A stretch of 64,000 bases of DNA from Aphrophora alni. Lineage: Eukaryota > Arthropoda > Insecta > Hemiptera > Aphrophoridae. Under the pieces are notes generated by a model. It saw only the letters and a program-made list of their open reading frames with translations. It was not told where the DNA came from and searched no databases. Location of the stretch: contig OY740769.1 in the NCBI GenBank assembly GCA_963513935.1, forward strand, positions 35,925,120 to 35,989,119, given 5' to 3'. Shown one piece after another: positions 10,402 through 24,982 of the stretch. Made by a program: the position numbers and the translations under genes. Position 1 is the first letter of the stretch; each line of letters begins with the position of its first letter.

Positions 10402-13400
10402 CTTGGAGGGTTTAAAATATCTTGCAGTTTGATAACAATGATCAAATTTCCATTATTTTCAGTACGATTTAGGACTTCCACCCCATAACTGTGTTCAGTT
10501 TATTGGAAAATCATACAATTAAACTGGACAAACCTTCCAGAAATCAATCTTACGATTAAGGAATACAAAATATTAGGTTTTAATTAGTTAGTTAAACAAG
10601 CAATATACAAAATCAAGAATATTAATAAATTGCAATATGAAAACAAGAATTATCCGTTCTTTTATTATTAAAAATTGGGTTGTAAATGTTGTAAACTACT
10701 TATTTCGTTTATATTTGGTAGGAAATTCCATAAAATACCTTATTTTCTTTCCCAAGTATTAGTATTATAAAAAAGTATGGGATAGATAGAAATTAATAAT
10801 TAGTATTTGATTTTGTGGATGTGTTTGCAAGAGAGTTAGTGCAATGCAAGAATAATCATGTCCAGAACATTTAATTACGCTTAGTAAAAACAAAACATAA
10901 TATCCAGCAGAGGTTCTTTACTTTTTATAAATACTGCTACACATAACGCGTTCCAGGATCAATGTTAACATTTCGACTGTGTACAGACGGTCGCGCCTTG
11001 AGTTATAAATAAGTCATTAATAGCAGGTTACCTAGAGAGGTGGTTGGTCTAAGGGTGTGGGAGGGTGGGAATTTAGACCTCATAGGGAATGGTTGAGCAA
11101 ATTTTATCTAATAAACCCTATCACATGTTAATATAACTCTTATTCTGGTATTAATATATTAGTTATACCCCAAGTAATCATGATGCATGCTAACGGGGAG
11201 ACCAAGTTTGTCAACAACATTAAAAGGTAAGTTGCGCTTTTTATAATACATTTGTCGCATACTGTACATGTACTGCTGAAAAAAAAACATTATATTTGGT
11301 AAGTTCAATCTAATAACTGTGATGTTATGAACAGAAGCTAAAGACAATTTATACAGTAAATAATGAAGCTGAAAACCGGACTTTATTATTTTATTTTTAA
11401 ATAAATAACACATGTAAAGATTTCACTAATAAAATATGTTACTTTTTTGGAAAACAGCAATTTTGCCATATGTTTTATTATCGTCAATTGTAATAATTGT
11501 ACTATATTATTGTATCAAACTGTCATCACAATGTTTGTAAAGAGTTGTTGTATTTAGTGACAAAGTTTAAATATATTTATTTTTCAGTATTTAAGAGCAA
11601 CGGTTGAACCCATTATCGACCTCTTGTTTTACAGACCACATCACCATATTGTCTGGCAAATTTAAACGTTTTCAATAACTATGACAGAAAATATACATGT
11701 CGCTCTCAGGTAAAAAGATATACACACAAAATAATAATAGTGGAATATTAAACAATAATTAAAGTATAAAAATATATATTAGAACGGTATTTTTTTTTCA
11801 TCATATATGTTACATTTAGTATTTCCTTGTATTTAAGTATTTTTTTTAAAATACTTCTCAAATAGAATACGCGACATGTCTCAATAGTGACAAGTGATAG
11901 TTATATATTGGGAAGAAATGTTTTTTTAAATATCAATCTTAAATATCACTGAAGATAAGTGGCAATACATGATTTGCTTTATTAGTCTTTTGAAAATAAT
12001 TCACGGCTCCTGAATGGCACATTTTAAAACCTGATTTGTGTCTTTAGAGACCAATTCTTACGTACTGTAGTGAAATTGTAGGCTTGGTGTTAATGTAAGT
12101 ACAGAGTAGAAATTGTGAAAAGTTTGTTATAGGCCAACATTACCTATTTCTGTAAACTAGCCGCATTTTTTTTAACATGGGTTGCTTTGGGAAATGTAAA
12201 AATAAAAACTCTGTTTTCTCCTTACAAAACATTTCGGAATAAATGGACGGGAGGGGGGGATCATCGATGTAGTGCATAATCATTTATTTTGTGTCCCGAG
12301 ATAAGTTAAATTTATAGAAGTGTGATTTGTGTCCTGTATAGAGCTGTACAGTTCATGTCATTTTGTAATATTTAAAAGTAACATACTAACCCACATGCCA
12401 AAAAAGAACTAAAAATATTATTTTTCTACATGAGATTTAATTTGGAACGTCATTTATACAATAGTATAGAATAATTATAGACACTCTATTATATTAAATC
12501 ATGTCAAACTCGGCCACAATATTTCAATGAATTATTTCCGAAGTTTAAGGATTTATAATCCAAAACAATATATAGGTTTGAAAGTTAAAAAACCTTATTG
12601 ATTGTAATATGCAAAATAACAAAATAAAACGGACAACGGTTTATGATGATATTTTCCAAGTTAAAGTGAAAACATAGAAAATAATTACTATTCTAAAACA
12701 ATAGAAATTGTAATGACACTAGAATGATACTTAATCAAGCTAAAATATCGAATATAACGTGTTACGAATTATGAGTTGTTGAAGATAACCTCAAATCCAA
12801 ATCACATAAATTTAGAATAAACCACCTTCCAATGTGGGAAGAAAGAAGTTTCATTATACACTAGACTTGTTATAGTAGTCTTTTTGTTTTATAGCTGGTT
12901 ATATGATGGGAAAAAATATCTGTTTCTGACATATTTTTGATTAAATATTAGTTTCATCAATCTGAACCAACTTTCCTTTCAACGGTTTTCACTACATACA
13001 AGATTGAACTGATAAAACTGTCATGTATTCTTGCAAACTCTATACCAATATGAAAATAGTTATGGAAATATCTTTAATTTAAGTATTTCAAAATCGAAAC
13101 CTCTTGTATATCCTTATATCCTACTAATAACCCCCTTTACCTCTTAAATAACTCTGTAGGCTACTCTTAAGAGATGGGTAGTTTGTATAATCAAAAAACT
13201 CCTAGCATATGAACTCCAGAAAAAGACAACTACCAAAACTAGTGATGTTGTAATGATTTATACGAAATTACTATGTATAAAAATTACTATGTAGAAATGT
13301 TGGTTATTTGGTGGTGAAGGTCACGCACTACTTAGTCCATTGACTAATACAATCTCAATTTCATTTATATTTTACATTATGTAATTGATAAAAATATTAG

Positions 13401-13480
13401 TTTTTTATGGATTTCAATTATAATCTAAGTTATTTAATATATAATACTTACTCCGTCTTTTGACTTATTTCGTAACACTT
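10402..13480. other. AT-rich non-coding stretch
   Basis: No gene or structured repeat found beyond short homopolymer runs (for example T9 near 11791, A7-A8 near 11280) and a G8 run near 12250. The 84-codon minus-strand frame at 11159-11413 shows no family resemblance. Confidence 0.5.
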
Positions 13481-13514
13481 TGTTACGCGTTTCAGAACGT
13501 ATGTTCCATTTCAG
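13481..13514 (-). ncRNA. Hammerhead-like motif, copy C
   Basis: On the minus strand: CTGAAAT, then GGAAC pairing with GTTCT across an ATAC loop, then GAAACGCG. A second perfect 6-bp hairpin follows at once (CGTAAC-AAAGT-GTTACG, 13471-13487), then AAATAAGTC, which resembles the sequence after copy B. The CUGANGA box is damaged (AT in place of GA), so it is probably inactive, but the stem is intact with a sequence different from copy B. Confidence 0.42.
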
Positions 13515-16500
13515 ACTCGCTCCTGAGAGGTCGTTAAAACATTAAAACACTACAAAACTTACATAACACATACAATAAACAAATAACACTCTAATGCACG
13601 ACAGGTGTACAGTACACCAACGGTTCAAGAACGACTGAAGTAAAGATTGCTTATCTTGGTTTGTCCACTACGTTATCTATCAAGGTCATCGCGGTATCGT
13701 AAGCAAGTTAGATCGAAACTAAGTATTTGATTGAAGTGACATTACTGTTGATAATAATGGGAGAGTGATAACTCTTCTAATTTTATAAATTTGTGGATGT
13801 CACACATATTTCATTATTAGTGCCCAATAAAGAGTCTATGTAATTTTAACAGTTTGCTGTAATATTGTAATTCAAATTTAGATGGCAGTAATTTGACAAA
13901 TTGTATAGGTACCTCACTGTCAAAATTATATACATTGAAAATTTGGCTTAAAAATTAGTTGTAATTTGTTTACATTTGATAATTTTATAACAAATACGTT
14001 TGAAGTTATAGAATTACAAATCCTTAACAATTCTAATTCTTAGTTTTAAGAACTATTAAAATTTGATACTTTCAATTATAGTTATTATTAAGTTACTTTT
14101 ATTCTAGTTCTATATACCTTATTAGGTTTATTCTTAAAATTTACTTTCTATTATAAATTAAATAAATTTTATTTTGAACATGAAAATAAATATTAAACTT
14201 TTAAACGTTATCAACTGCAATATTTGTTTTCCGACATTTTAATAAATAAAATACTAACATAAAAATGTGTGGTTTTGAGCTACGGAATATTATTAAACAA
14301 TAAATAGACACAGATTGTAGTATTACGGGAAAATGTTGGAATTCATATCCGACATTCCATTGTCTCAAACATTAAACAATAAATATTGAAAAGTACATTG
14401 GAAAATAAAACATCAGTCAATATATCGCACGTCTAACGTATATTTTACGAGGAATTGGGAACAAAAGTGAGGTCGGCTAAAACAAAAACTTCAGTGTATT
14501 TATCAAATTAATCATTCTTCTGTTTTCGACCTCGTTGGGCCAACTACACTTTCAGTAAACTGAACATTCATCAAACGAATGTAAATTTTTTCTGTTTATT
14601 AAATGGTATTTTATCACACATTAATGTCTAATAATTTTGAAACAAACCTAATTTATATTTCTATACGCATTATAAAGACATTCTTGTATACAATTACAAA
14701 GCATAAATATTAAAAGTCATAGTTTATATTACATAAATATATTGTATTTACAGTATTGTCACTAGTTTAATGCGGTTGTAAAAGCTTGCTTTACATTTTG
14801 TATTACATATTTGTTATTTTTCTGAACAATATCAAATCTAGTTTTAAAACAAAAATTATGCAGTTTTGTGTTCTGTAACTTCAATGTGCTGTTAAAATTA
14901 TAGTTATTATTTTTATTAGATTTTTTGTAGTTGTTGGTGTGGTTTTGTTATTGAATAAATAATTTACAATAGTTTAGAGAACAGTTCACCGATGTAACCT
15001 GTATGTTCACCATGTACATGAGTGTCGCTATTAAGTCGTGCTCTTAGAGGGTTTATCAGTCGCCTGAAACAACTTACCTAACCAAATGTATTTCACCTAT
15101 GTAAACATGCTATTTAAAACAATATAATATTCTTTATATCATAATTTTACTAAGTATAAAACATTTTACTACGATATACTAAATTTAAAGATTATTTAAC
15201 ATAATAACCCAATGAAATGTATTTATATTGGGTTTCACTGAGAACAGCCACTGACACACCCATGCATATTCCATTAATCAGCTGTAGATAATGAGAATTC
15301 ATACAAATTCAACTCTTCAAACCTAACTTTTATTTAAAGTTTCAATGAACTTCACAGTAATTATTTAAAGCATATATTATCTTGAACCATATTGACTACA
15401 GATATCAATTTGATCTGATGTTATTAGTCACCCTTGGGCTTCAACTGAACCTACAACACATCGTTCACCACGTCATTCCAGGCCTCTTTGTAATTTGTAT
15501 TTTCCACAAGTTTTAGGTTCTTGTTCAATTAATTTTTTAAGCAAGTCAGTTTCCTAAATTTTCACGTCGATGTTCATGTTGTCGCTATCCCCATACATGT
15601 AAAGCTTCGTACACTTTTACATCATCTCAACAAATTTGGAACTGTAATTTAACCCGGTAGTTTTAAGAGTTAATTGGTTGTTTTAATAGTTTTTACTGTT
15701 TGTTATAACATTAACCCCACCGACTTCCTTATTATTTTTACGTTGTCCGACAGAAAAATCGTAAAATAAATATATAAAACAGAAGGTTTTATTTAAACAA
15801 CAATTGCATTGAAAGTTTTATTTATCGAAATAGTTGCTGACAATGAACTAACTTGCATTGTCTTTTAATCGGATATTTAATTGAGAAAACCCAATATTTA
15901 AATCCAAAAAAGGTTTAGGTTAGGAATTTAGGGACTTATACTTTAAAAATAATGTAAGAATAAAGAATGTTATGCCTGATTTAGGTCTATTAATGTATTA
16001 TATATACATAACGCAAATAATAATGGTATTCTAATATGTTTTTAGAGAAGCAGAGAGCCAATGTATATTACAAACAACAGAAGTTTCGTAGTTTTTGCTG
16101 CAGACACTCTACAGAGGAGCAGATAAAAGTAAGGCTTTTCTGTACTTAAGCTACATTGTTGTTTGACAAGAGAGCTCTAAACACAACAAAGTGTACAGTA
16201 TGTAGAGTAGTTCTAAAGTTTGAGAAAGTTTGTTTATTGTTTTGTTTTTATCAGAGGTAACTATTTACATATGTATGTAAGTATCGTAACGAAGGTAAAT
16301 ACTTTCAAAATGTAAACTGTAGTTTCCACATGACAGCAAACTGAAATTGTGTTCAAACATTAGCATATCCTCACAGTTTCGGATTCTGATATTGCATTAT
16401 GTTGTAGCATTCATTCTTTACGTTTGTTGTAATAAAATTTACTTTTTGTAAATAAGTGTTATTAAGTTCGAAAATATCAGTTTACACATAAATAATTTAT

Positions 16501-17340
16501 AGAGGAATGAAACGTCCATTAATAAACTTGAAGTAAAACGAACAGTTTCATACACTAAACATTTTATTAAAAACACATTTCAAGGTTATATTTTCTATTT
16601 TACATTATGTAGATTAAACATTTCTCTTATCTGTTAATTCGTTAATCCAGTGCAGGTGAAATATCAGATATGAATTTATATTTCTTTCCTGAAAACAAAA
16701 TCATTTAATTTCATATATGAATTATTATGACTCAACCACAGGTTTTATATATTTCATATTTTTATAATAAATATGTTGGGCTTTGAAAAAAATAAAATAA
16801 ATAATGATACTTTTGTAGTTACTCGATATAGTTAAGTTTATTAAAATTATTACTAGTTTTGGTTGTGTTTTTTAAGGGACAAACCTCTCGATCATCATCT
16901 GGTCAAGTTTCAAAGAGAACAAGAATAATTGGTCAATACTAACATCATATGAACGATAACAAAGAGATATATAAACAAGACTTTGTTAAAAAATCAAGTA
17001 AAGGTACGATCACTCGGAATTTTACCACCCATACCCAATATGGTAAGCCCTAGTGTCCTTAGGGAAGTAATTTACATATAAAACCATATATAATTTTTAC
17101 TTTCTAAAATTATAAACTTCTGAATCAATTAAAATTTAGAAACGAATATAAAAAAATGTAAAGTTATTTGAAATATATTTGTACCTATGTTAAACATAAG
17201 CTTATTCTAATTAACTAATCTTATGTATGAATAAATTTTAAAATTATAAACAAATAATTACCTGAGATAATTAAAACTCAAATATTTATTAAGGTATATT
17301 TATTACTAAATAATACGTATATTCTCCGAGCCAGACCTAA
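13515..17340. other. AT-rich non-coding stretch
   Basis: No supportable gene, RNA gene or mobile element. At 16880-16915 the minus strand has GAAAC upstream of CAGATGATGA. The hammerhead boxes are therefore in the wrong order, and it is not counted as a family member. Confidence 0.5.
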
Positions 17341-17348
17341 TAAACCAA

Positions 17349-17404
<56 letters not shown>

Positions 17405-17420
17405 TATATATAAACCAATC
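17341..17420. repeat. (TA)n microsatellite flanked by 10-bp direct repeats
   Basis: About 60 bp of TA dinucleotide with one AA interruption. The word TAAACCAATC occurs immediately on both sides (17341-17350 and 17411-17420), giving the block the form of an insertion with a target duplication or of a replication-slippage duplication. Confidence 0.85.
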
Positions 17421-20400
17421 TCAATACAAATTTCATAAGGAACAATTTAGAAAAAGTTTACAAAAACATGTTTAACATCGACAAATGATAACGTTATAAA
17501 ACACAGATCCCATCTACTTGCAGCCATTTATCGTTCCTGACAGGGTAATTTATTAACTGCTAAGAGATGAGGTTATGTTATGAAGGTGGTGAATGGTTAG
17601 TTTATCACTCTATGTTATTAGGATGACATATTAATCACCAGAAAATATCAGAGTCAATATCTATATACATTCATAATTTAAGCACTGTTATTAAATACTT
17701 TAATCTCTAACATTAAACTATTGAATATATATTGAAAATACATGCACTATACTTATGTACAAAGTATTTTCTACCATTGTCACAGATGTATTTGTATCCT
17801 ATTGTATAAATACTTTAGATGTTAAAAATTAAAAACATGAAAACCCAACATACACAAATAAATAATAAATTAACGTCAATGTGTTCAACCGTTGGTTGGA
17901 TTTACATTACATATCTGATGTAGAACTAACTAGAATAGCTCATCTGGGAAAATTATATATTTATTTCTTTATCACATGCCGATATTTATTTATAGAAATC
18001 CGTGTACTGGGGGAAAAATACAAATAAATAAATGTATTTTAGAATATTGTTCATACTCTTAATAATCACTATATATTCATTCATAATATTTACTTTGTGG
18101 CATACTGTCGCCATCAAAGCATAAATGTTTCTCAATTATTTATGTGTTTTTCTCTTTTTTTATTACATTATAACTCGTTCTCTGTAGTTTTTAAAGGAGT
18201 CAAGTGTGGATGTTAAACAAGAAAAACTATGTATGACAATACATTGAGTATAAATTTAATATTAATATATTATCATGTTACATAATATTTTTGTTTTAAT
18301 CAAAATCAATTTATAGTTCAAAACTGGAATTAGCTATGTCAAACAATCTAGAGTTTACAATAACATAATGTTTTCCCAATTTTAATTGTAATTTAATGGC
18401 ACAAGTAAATTAATTATGAGATTAATTTCGTCCTCTAATAATGTTTGGAAAATTACATCTTTACAGTATTTTAAAGCTTGAATAATTTCTAAGTATTGGT
18501 TATTTAATTTTCTGTATGTCACGAAAGATTACTATTTATTAATTATATATTACGAACAAAATTTGTTAATATGTTTACTGTAATATAAAAGAATTTGTAC
18601 AAAGTACAATAATTTAAAAGAAACCCAATTATATTAAGGAAATTATATTACTTTTGTCACAACTCAAGCAAGATGAGATGTGTATGTGTTCAATGAAATA
18701 CACCATAAAATTTAGTTTTATAAACTAATTTACATAGCATAAATACAATTTTGTTGGAAAAAAATTTTTATAAGTTATATTGAAAATTCGAAACGCCAGT
18801 TCAGGTTTTTAATTTCATTTTGAAATGCAGATATATTTTTAAATGTTAGTATGCGATAAGTGATAATTATATTGTAGGATTTTGTATCGCTATAAGTTAC
18901 GATATATTCCCAACAAACACAAAAGGATAGAAAACTGAAATTGTGAAAAGAGGTAAAACCTAAACACCTGATGCACACACCATATAATAAAAAATGTAAT
19001 TTTTTACACTAAAATTAGAAATCGTTCCTTTAAAAAAAAAGAAGAAAAAAATCCGAAAACTCCTTTTGAACTGATTCTGGCGTTTGCTTTCTTTTTCCAT
19101 TTACAATTTCAACTTTTTATCCTTTTGTGTTAAGTTCGTCTGACAATAATTGCTAAATTTAACAAAGGAATCCGTATGAGTTAAGTTACCAATGCATTTT
19201 AATTCTCTATACATTTTAATATAGCCTACATCGATTTTATTGTCATTACAAATCTTTGCAAATAAACTAATATTTAAATAATGTCCACTGTTTTGTTTGT
19301 TAGTATTCATACCCTACTTTTTAACCGTAATATTTTGAATTATTTATATTCGAGTTTAGTCAATTCCCAAATAATCCATATATTTGGAGTTTAAATATTC
19401 TGGCGTTCATAAATAATCTGAACAACAAAGGAAATATCATTTTTGTATGCATATATTTATTTCGGCACTATTACGGCATCAACCATTGGATTTAATTAAT
19501 TAATAAATTTCTCCATTATTGCACTACTATCATTCTTTGGTCTTCTATAAAGTCCATATCACAGGAAGTTGGTTCTGGTGGTTCGTGTTTAGTAAGTTCA
19601 TTTCTATACCAATTAGTACTTATACTGCAAATCATACATTCTATCATAATTATATAGCTTATAATAATATTATTATTACTTACAGGTTATCAGTTTGTTA
19701 CGTTATTTCAATAGGAACTGAAAAAACCGGACTATAAAGTTATAAAGGGACAATTACTGTTGATCGAGGTAACTGATGATATCTAACAATATCAATATTG
19801 AGATATACTGTATACTATATAGAACATATAAAAATATATATCATTTCAGAAAGTAAATAACGTTATTGACTCATTGCAATTAACTTAAATTCCATTTAAT
19901 ATTACTTGCGCGTACAAATTTTAGTATATTTGTGTATTTTGAATTAGCATGCATATTATTTATTTATTTAAGATTAACAACGTGGGCCTTTTTATTTCTT
20001 ATAACAAAATGGCAATATCGTAAGTATCTGTTGCAAGTTCTTCAGATTCTCCCTAATTTTGACACCCCATATATGAAACTTCGTGAAAGAAAGTGATACT
20101 TCCTTCAGCTTCTACAGACTTTTCACTTTCTTGTATGAGGATAGATTTTTTCCGTTTACACTTTTGAAACAAGAAATATATTTTTATTTAGTTCATTACT
20201 GTTGTATATCTAAAGTTGACATAATAATATATTAACTAGTGAACTGTCCAAGTCTCTTTTGCCTGTTAATAATATACTGTTATAATTTATTTAATTTAAG
20301 TGTGTCTACATGTAATACCAAATATTTGGATTACGCCAAAACCTAACTTTACCCAAATTTCGTGTCTAAAGAATTTTTTTTAAAGTGAAAATCTTTATTC

Positions 20401-21745
20401 AGTGGCCTAAAGGGAAGCAAGTTGTGTCTAAATACAATCTTAACCAGGTCCGAAACTCTGAACATAATGTTAGTTTTATTATGGAATGAGAAGTTTTTAA
20501 CTACTAAATTTTTATTTACCTAGCATGTGTAATAAATCATTTTAAACAGCAGAAATCAGCCATTTATAATTAATCAAAACATAAAAAACACAAAAAATAA
20601 ATATATTTTTTACGTTGGGACACCCCTTAAAGTATTGTGTTCCTATTTTCATTCTATAATATTGGTAAAGAACAAGAAAAGCCTTATATGTATAATGCAG
20701 TTCATTATAATGGATTTTTCTAAAATAAATCTGTGATAAAATCAAGGGTTCAATGAGTTAGTAAAAAAAAACAACCAATAATAAATAACATACTTGAATC
20801 TACATTGTTATGCATTTATTTATAAAACTAACATACCTTCTATAGTGGAAACACCTTCGATTCGAAATCATAACAATTCAATTCATTTCCATATTTGATT
20901 ATTCTGAATTTTATTGTGAAATCGGCTGTGATTCTACTCATGAATTTAATAAATTATAATAATTATAAGTACTGGTTAAGTATCACATTCAGTTTTGGTC
21001 CTAACTTACTGGAAACATATTATTGGATGTACGGATCTAATTAAATAAATAAAACCAAAACCTGCATCTAAAATACCTGAAACCAGATGGAAATATTGCG
21101 AATCTTTGATATTTAATTAAGATAATTTTTCGTTTGATGCTTTCTTTTCTACAGATTTGTTTAAACAAACAATGGAAATAATTAATAAGTTTGATAATAT
21201 CATGTGTTAATTATTTGGCACGGAACTAATCGTTGTAAACTGGAAGGTGTTGGGAGTTAATTACAAGTACTAACAATACGAATAAGCTTAGATGCTTTAT
21301 TAATTAACGTTATATTTTAATATTATTTTTAAAAAAATTAGAAAAATAAAAGATGGGCAAGCAAAGTTGGTATAATGGGAGATATTGGAAGCAAGATTGA
21401 AGCTCAGCTTTCCACTCTATTAAAAAACTGCATGCTAACATACTAAAGGAAAAATTAAATTTTTTTTTTCATAAATGCATGTGGAATAATCCGTAAATAT
21501 ACTTTTAAAGTTGAAATGATATTGTTTTCGTACGACTTGTCTAAAATGTTCGTTTTGTAATGTCCGTTCTCCTATCTGTTATTAGTGAAGTGATCTTTAC
21601 TCTAAAAAAGTAGACATATTTTGATCAAATTTAGTCTCGGAATATGATAAATATCTAGGGCTTTTACTCTATTTTTGATAAACGAAAATTATTTGAGATT
21701 ATTGGTATATTGTGGTAGCAAGCATTAAATCAAGGCTTATAATTA

Positions 21746-21747
<2 letters not shown>
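17421..21747. other. AT-rich non-coding stretch
   Basis: No gene seen. The open frames here (for example 18775-18978, 19101-19310, 19519-19737, 20542-20745) are 60-72 codons, rich in F/I/Y/N/K and without recognisable domains or splice context. Confidence 0.5.

Positions 21748-21796
<49 letters not shown>
21748..21796. repeat. (TA)n microsatellite abutting a mariner-type terminus
   Basis: About 49 bp of TA dinucleotide running directly into TACCGGGTG at 21795. Confidence 0.93.
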
Positions 21797-21798
<2 letters not shown>

Positions 21799-21835
21799 GG
21801 GTGAATAAAAAGTCAAGACCCCCCCTCTAATATTT
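21795..21835 (+). mobile_element. Solo mariner-type terminal repeat fragment
   Basis: TACCGGGTGAATAAAAAGTC shares its first nine bases and the following A-rich stretch with the right terminus of the mariner-like element at 8912, and is preceded by TA as integration would leave. No matching inverted terminus or transposase relic was found within the next several kilobases, so it appears to be a broken end. The C7 run that follows (about 21819-21825) is typical of decayed copies. Confidence 0.4.
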
Positions 21836-22441
21836 TTCTAAGTAAATATACAGAGATATCCTTTTGGTGGTCGTGCAATCTTAGCAGGAAGTTTCATTTT
21901 ATGATTTTGAAAATTTTGTACATATCCTTTATCGAGTATAATTGTCATATTCTGAGAGAGGGAATGAATTATTATTTATACATAATAATTTAATAGGTAA
22001 TATTAGTCATGTGTGTAAAAATTATCGTAACAATTGTGCACCATTTATTACAGAAGTCACCCAGTTTGATAAATAATTTTAGTTATCATCATATATACAA
22101 TGTAGTTGTAGCGGCTCATCTAATGACATTAATGTTTATCAGTTTATCAACCGTCCGATAATTATATACCCTAAAAGAAGACATACCCAATATTAACAGC
22201 ATTTCCACAATATTATAAACATGTTATAGTAAACTATATATTTAAACAATAAATGTAAAGACAGTACAGATAACGTCTGAATAAATGAGTTCTGGTTATG
22301 TATTCTTGAAAGAATGAGCTACCAAATCGACTGCAGCATTTGACAGGAGTTTATTGATGACGTTGCATTTTTCATATGAAGTTTTAATCTCGTTTCCATT
22401 GAACATCCATCATAAGTAATGACACAAGTAGCTCTTTCATC

Positions 22442-22832
22442 GAATATGTGTTACATTATAATACTGTTTAAACTTAATACGCCTGTCAATAACATAGAGG
22501 TAATGCGACATTCTTGGACATGTTGTGGTAATACCAAAATTTAATAACTTAACCGATGAGCGTTTACTATCACTACTACAGTACATATAGTTAATCAAAA
22601 TAGCTCAAGTGGCTAATAATAAATAGTTAATTATTATGAATATGTGTTACATTATAATACTGTTAAACTTAATACGCCTGTCAATAACATAGAGGTAATG
22701 CGACATTCTTGGACATGTTGTGGTAATACCAAAAAATAATAACTTAACTGATGAGCGTTTACTATCACTAATACAGTACATATAGTTAATCAAAATAGCT
22801 CAAGTGGCTAATAATAAATAGTTAATTATTAT
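22442..22832. repeat. Tandem duplication, two units of about 196 bp
   Basis: Unit 1 (22442-22637) and unit 2 (22638-22832) both run from GAATATGTGTTACATTATAA to TAAATAGTTAATTATTAT and differ at only a few positions (a one-base deletion near the start and a handful of substitutions). There is no coding frame. It may be a local segmental duplication or the seed of a satellite array. Confidence 0.95.
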
Positions 22833-24947
22833 GTTTTTTTTGGTATTTGGAGAATCAATGAGAATGGTGAAATTATTTGTTGAAACGAGTTTGATAAGTA
22901 TAAATTATGATATAATAATTTGTGTTATATTTATTATTCTTAGAAAAAATCCAAATTACATGTCCAGCTTTATATTCAATTATTCAGATAAGAAGGTTTA
23001 AAGAAAATGGACCATTATTAAAAAAATCGACTATTTTAAAATTTAAATAACGGTTTTTATCAACATTTTATCCAAACGAGTTCCTTTGGAATTAAATTTG
23101 GTCGTATTTGAGACCAAATACTGCAAATTAGTTTTATACATAAAAAAAGGTAATACTCAAAACATACTTTGCTATAAATATAGCTTCAACATTTAGAAAC
23201 AACGTAATTGTAATTTTAGTCACACTGCTGATTCCAGGTCAAATCGAAAATTTCAAAATCACTCTATATAGAATTAGTGAATTTTGTCTGAATATTCTAT
23301 TTGTTGAGAAATACTTAAATTAATTTATTAATTAGTCAATTCTTAACTCTCGAGTGGAAAACTGAGTAATGGTATGTGAACGAACATATTGCAATTTATT
23401 GAAACCAATTTATTATTATATTCATAACTAATCTATCCCAATAATGTCTTATAACTCCACTAGAATACAATCAGCACTTTTGTTATTAAAGTTATTCTAT
23501 TTTATTATTTAGGAAAATCATTATTTATAAAGTTTATAATTTGTATGACACAGCGTAAACTTAAATAGAATTAATCTAAAATAAACTTAACATATATTTA
23601 TCCGAACCTCACTTAATCATGTTTGTGAAGTTTTAGTCTTACATAGCGCTTAATCGTTTCAACTCTATGCCATTTGATATTGCATTTCATAACAATAAAT
23701 TAACCATTTGTAAGGTATAGGATATTTTAGAGTTGAAGTGGACAAATTAATTTTTTAAATAGTATATTTGAATATTTTTAAAGAAATTATTTTTTAAATA
23801 TAAACGTACACATCACATTATATAATTTTACATCTATGAAAATAAAATTTTTGTTTTGTTTTCAAAAATATTTTGAAATAAGAATAAAACACATAATAGT
23901 AGTAAAACAATTTCAAATACGCCGTTAATATTACTGGTAGATATATAATTAAGTTTAAAAAATAATATATAAAAAAAAACACTTATTATCAGATAACATA
24001 ACTATTAAAAGTGTTATTTGAAACATATTGTTCTGTAAATATGGTTTATGTTAATTTTAAAATGATATATAACTTTATTTATAGATATATGTTATGTGTA
24101 ATTTGTCAAGTACAAACTACATCACAATGTGTGAACTTGGGTTAGAATATTATATTGGAGTACGACACCGTTATAATAATATGCAAAGAGTTCTTGTGAC
24201 GTTGGCTAGTGCCGAACGTAATTATTATAAAAAATAGTGTTGTTGAAACATGCTATACATCTAATGAGATACTTCAGCACCTCTCGTTATTGTCGCATGC
24301 ATATTTATATATATATAGTTACGTCATAAGCTTCATTAAAAAGTGAAATATCCGGCGCATTGTTGTCGAAATACTATTAGTTGTTATTAATGCTTCTCAA
24401 GTTTTTAATATTCAGCAAAGAGGCATTTCTAATAAAAATCCCTTTGAGACTAAAAGTTAAAAATAGCGTTTTTAGAGTTCATGTACTCAAAAAGACATTG
24501 TTAGTGATTGTTTGTACAAGTTCATTAAAAACAAACAAAATGAAATACACTGGGGATTGAATCCTTGACGCTTGGCATTTCCTAGTCTAAGTTGTATATA
24601 TTTCATTTCAAATATTGTATAATAAATAATAATAGCTTATATAAAAATTGTGTAAGCATTAAAATCAGTATATATTATTTTTAAACATTTAACCTACAAA
24701 CGGAGTTTGTATTTTTCTTTTTGCAACAGTAAAACGAAAATTTATTTCATGAAATTATTTTATATACTCCAAAGTTTAAAAATTAAAATAGGACCGAAAA
24801 AAGAAACATTATATTATATGATTGAATGAAAATTTCATAAACGAACGTAAACAAATCAAACTGATCTCTAAATCCTATAAGTTTAAATTTGTATTATACA
24901 TTTATAAATTTATAAATTACCAATTTCTATTACAAATTAGACAATAG

Positions 24948-24950
<3 letters not shown>
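22833..24950. other. AT-rich non-coding stretch
   Basis: No gene seen. At 24541-24605 a 7-bp terminal pairing (TGAAATA/TATTTCA) and a TTCAATC word give a tRNA-like look on the minus strand, but the T stem does not pair and the arms are not convincing. Confidence 0.5.

Positions 24951-24979
<29 letters not shown>
24951..24979. repeat. (TA)n microsatellite
   Basis: About 29 bp of TA dinucleotide. Confidence 0.9.

Positions 24980-24982
<3 letters not shown>

Noticed and set aside
16875..16915. CAGATGATGA with GAAAC nearby on the minus strand
   Set aside because: The boxes are in the wrong order for the motif family (GAAAC comes first) and no stem connects them.
24541..24605. tRNA-like sequence on the minus strand (TGAAATA/TATTTCA acceptor pairing and GATTCAATCC)
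   Set aside because: Only the terminal 7 bp pair well. The T stem does not pair, and no convincing D or anticodon arm can be drawn at the right spacing.
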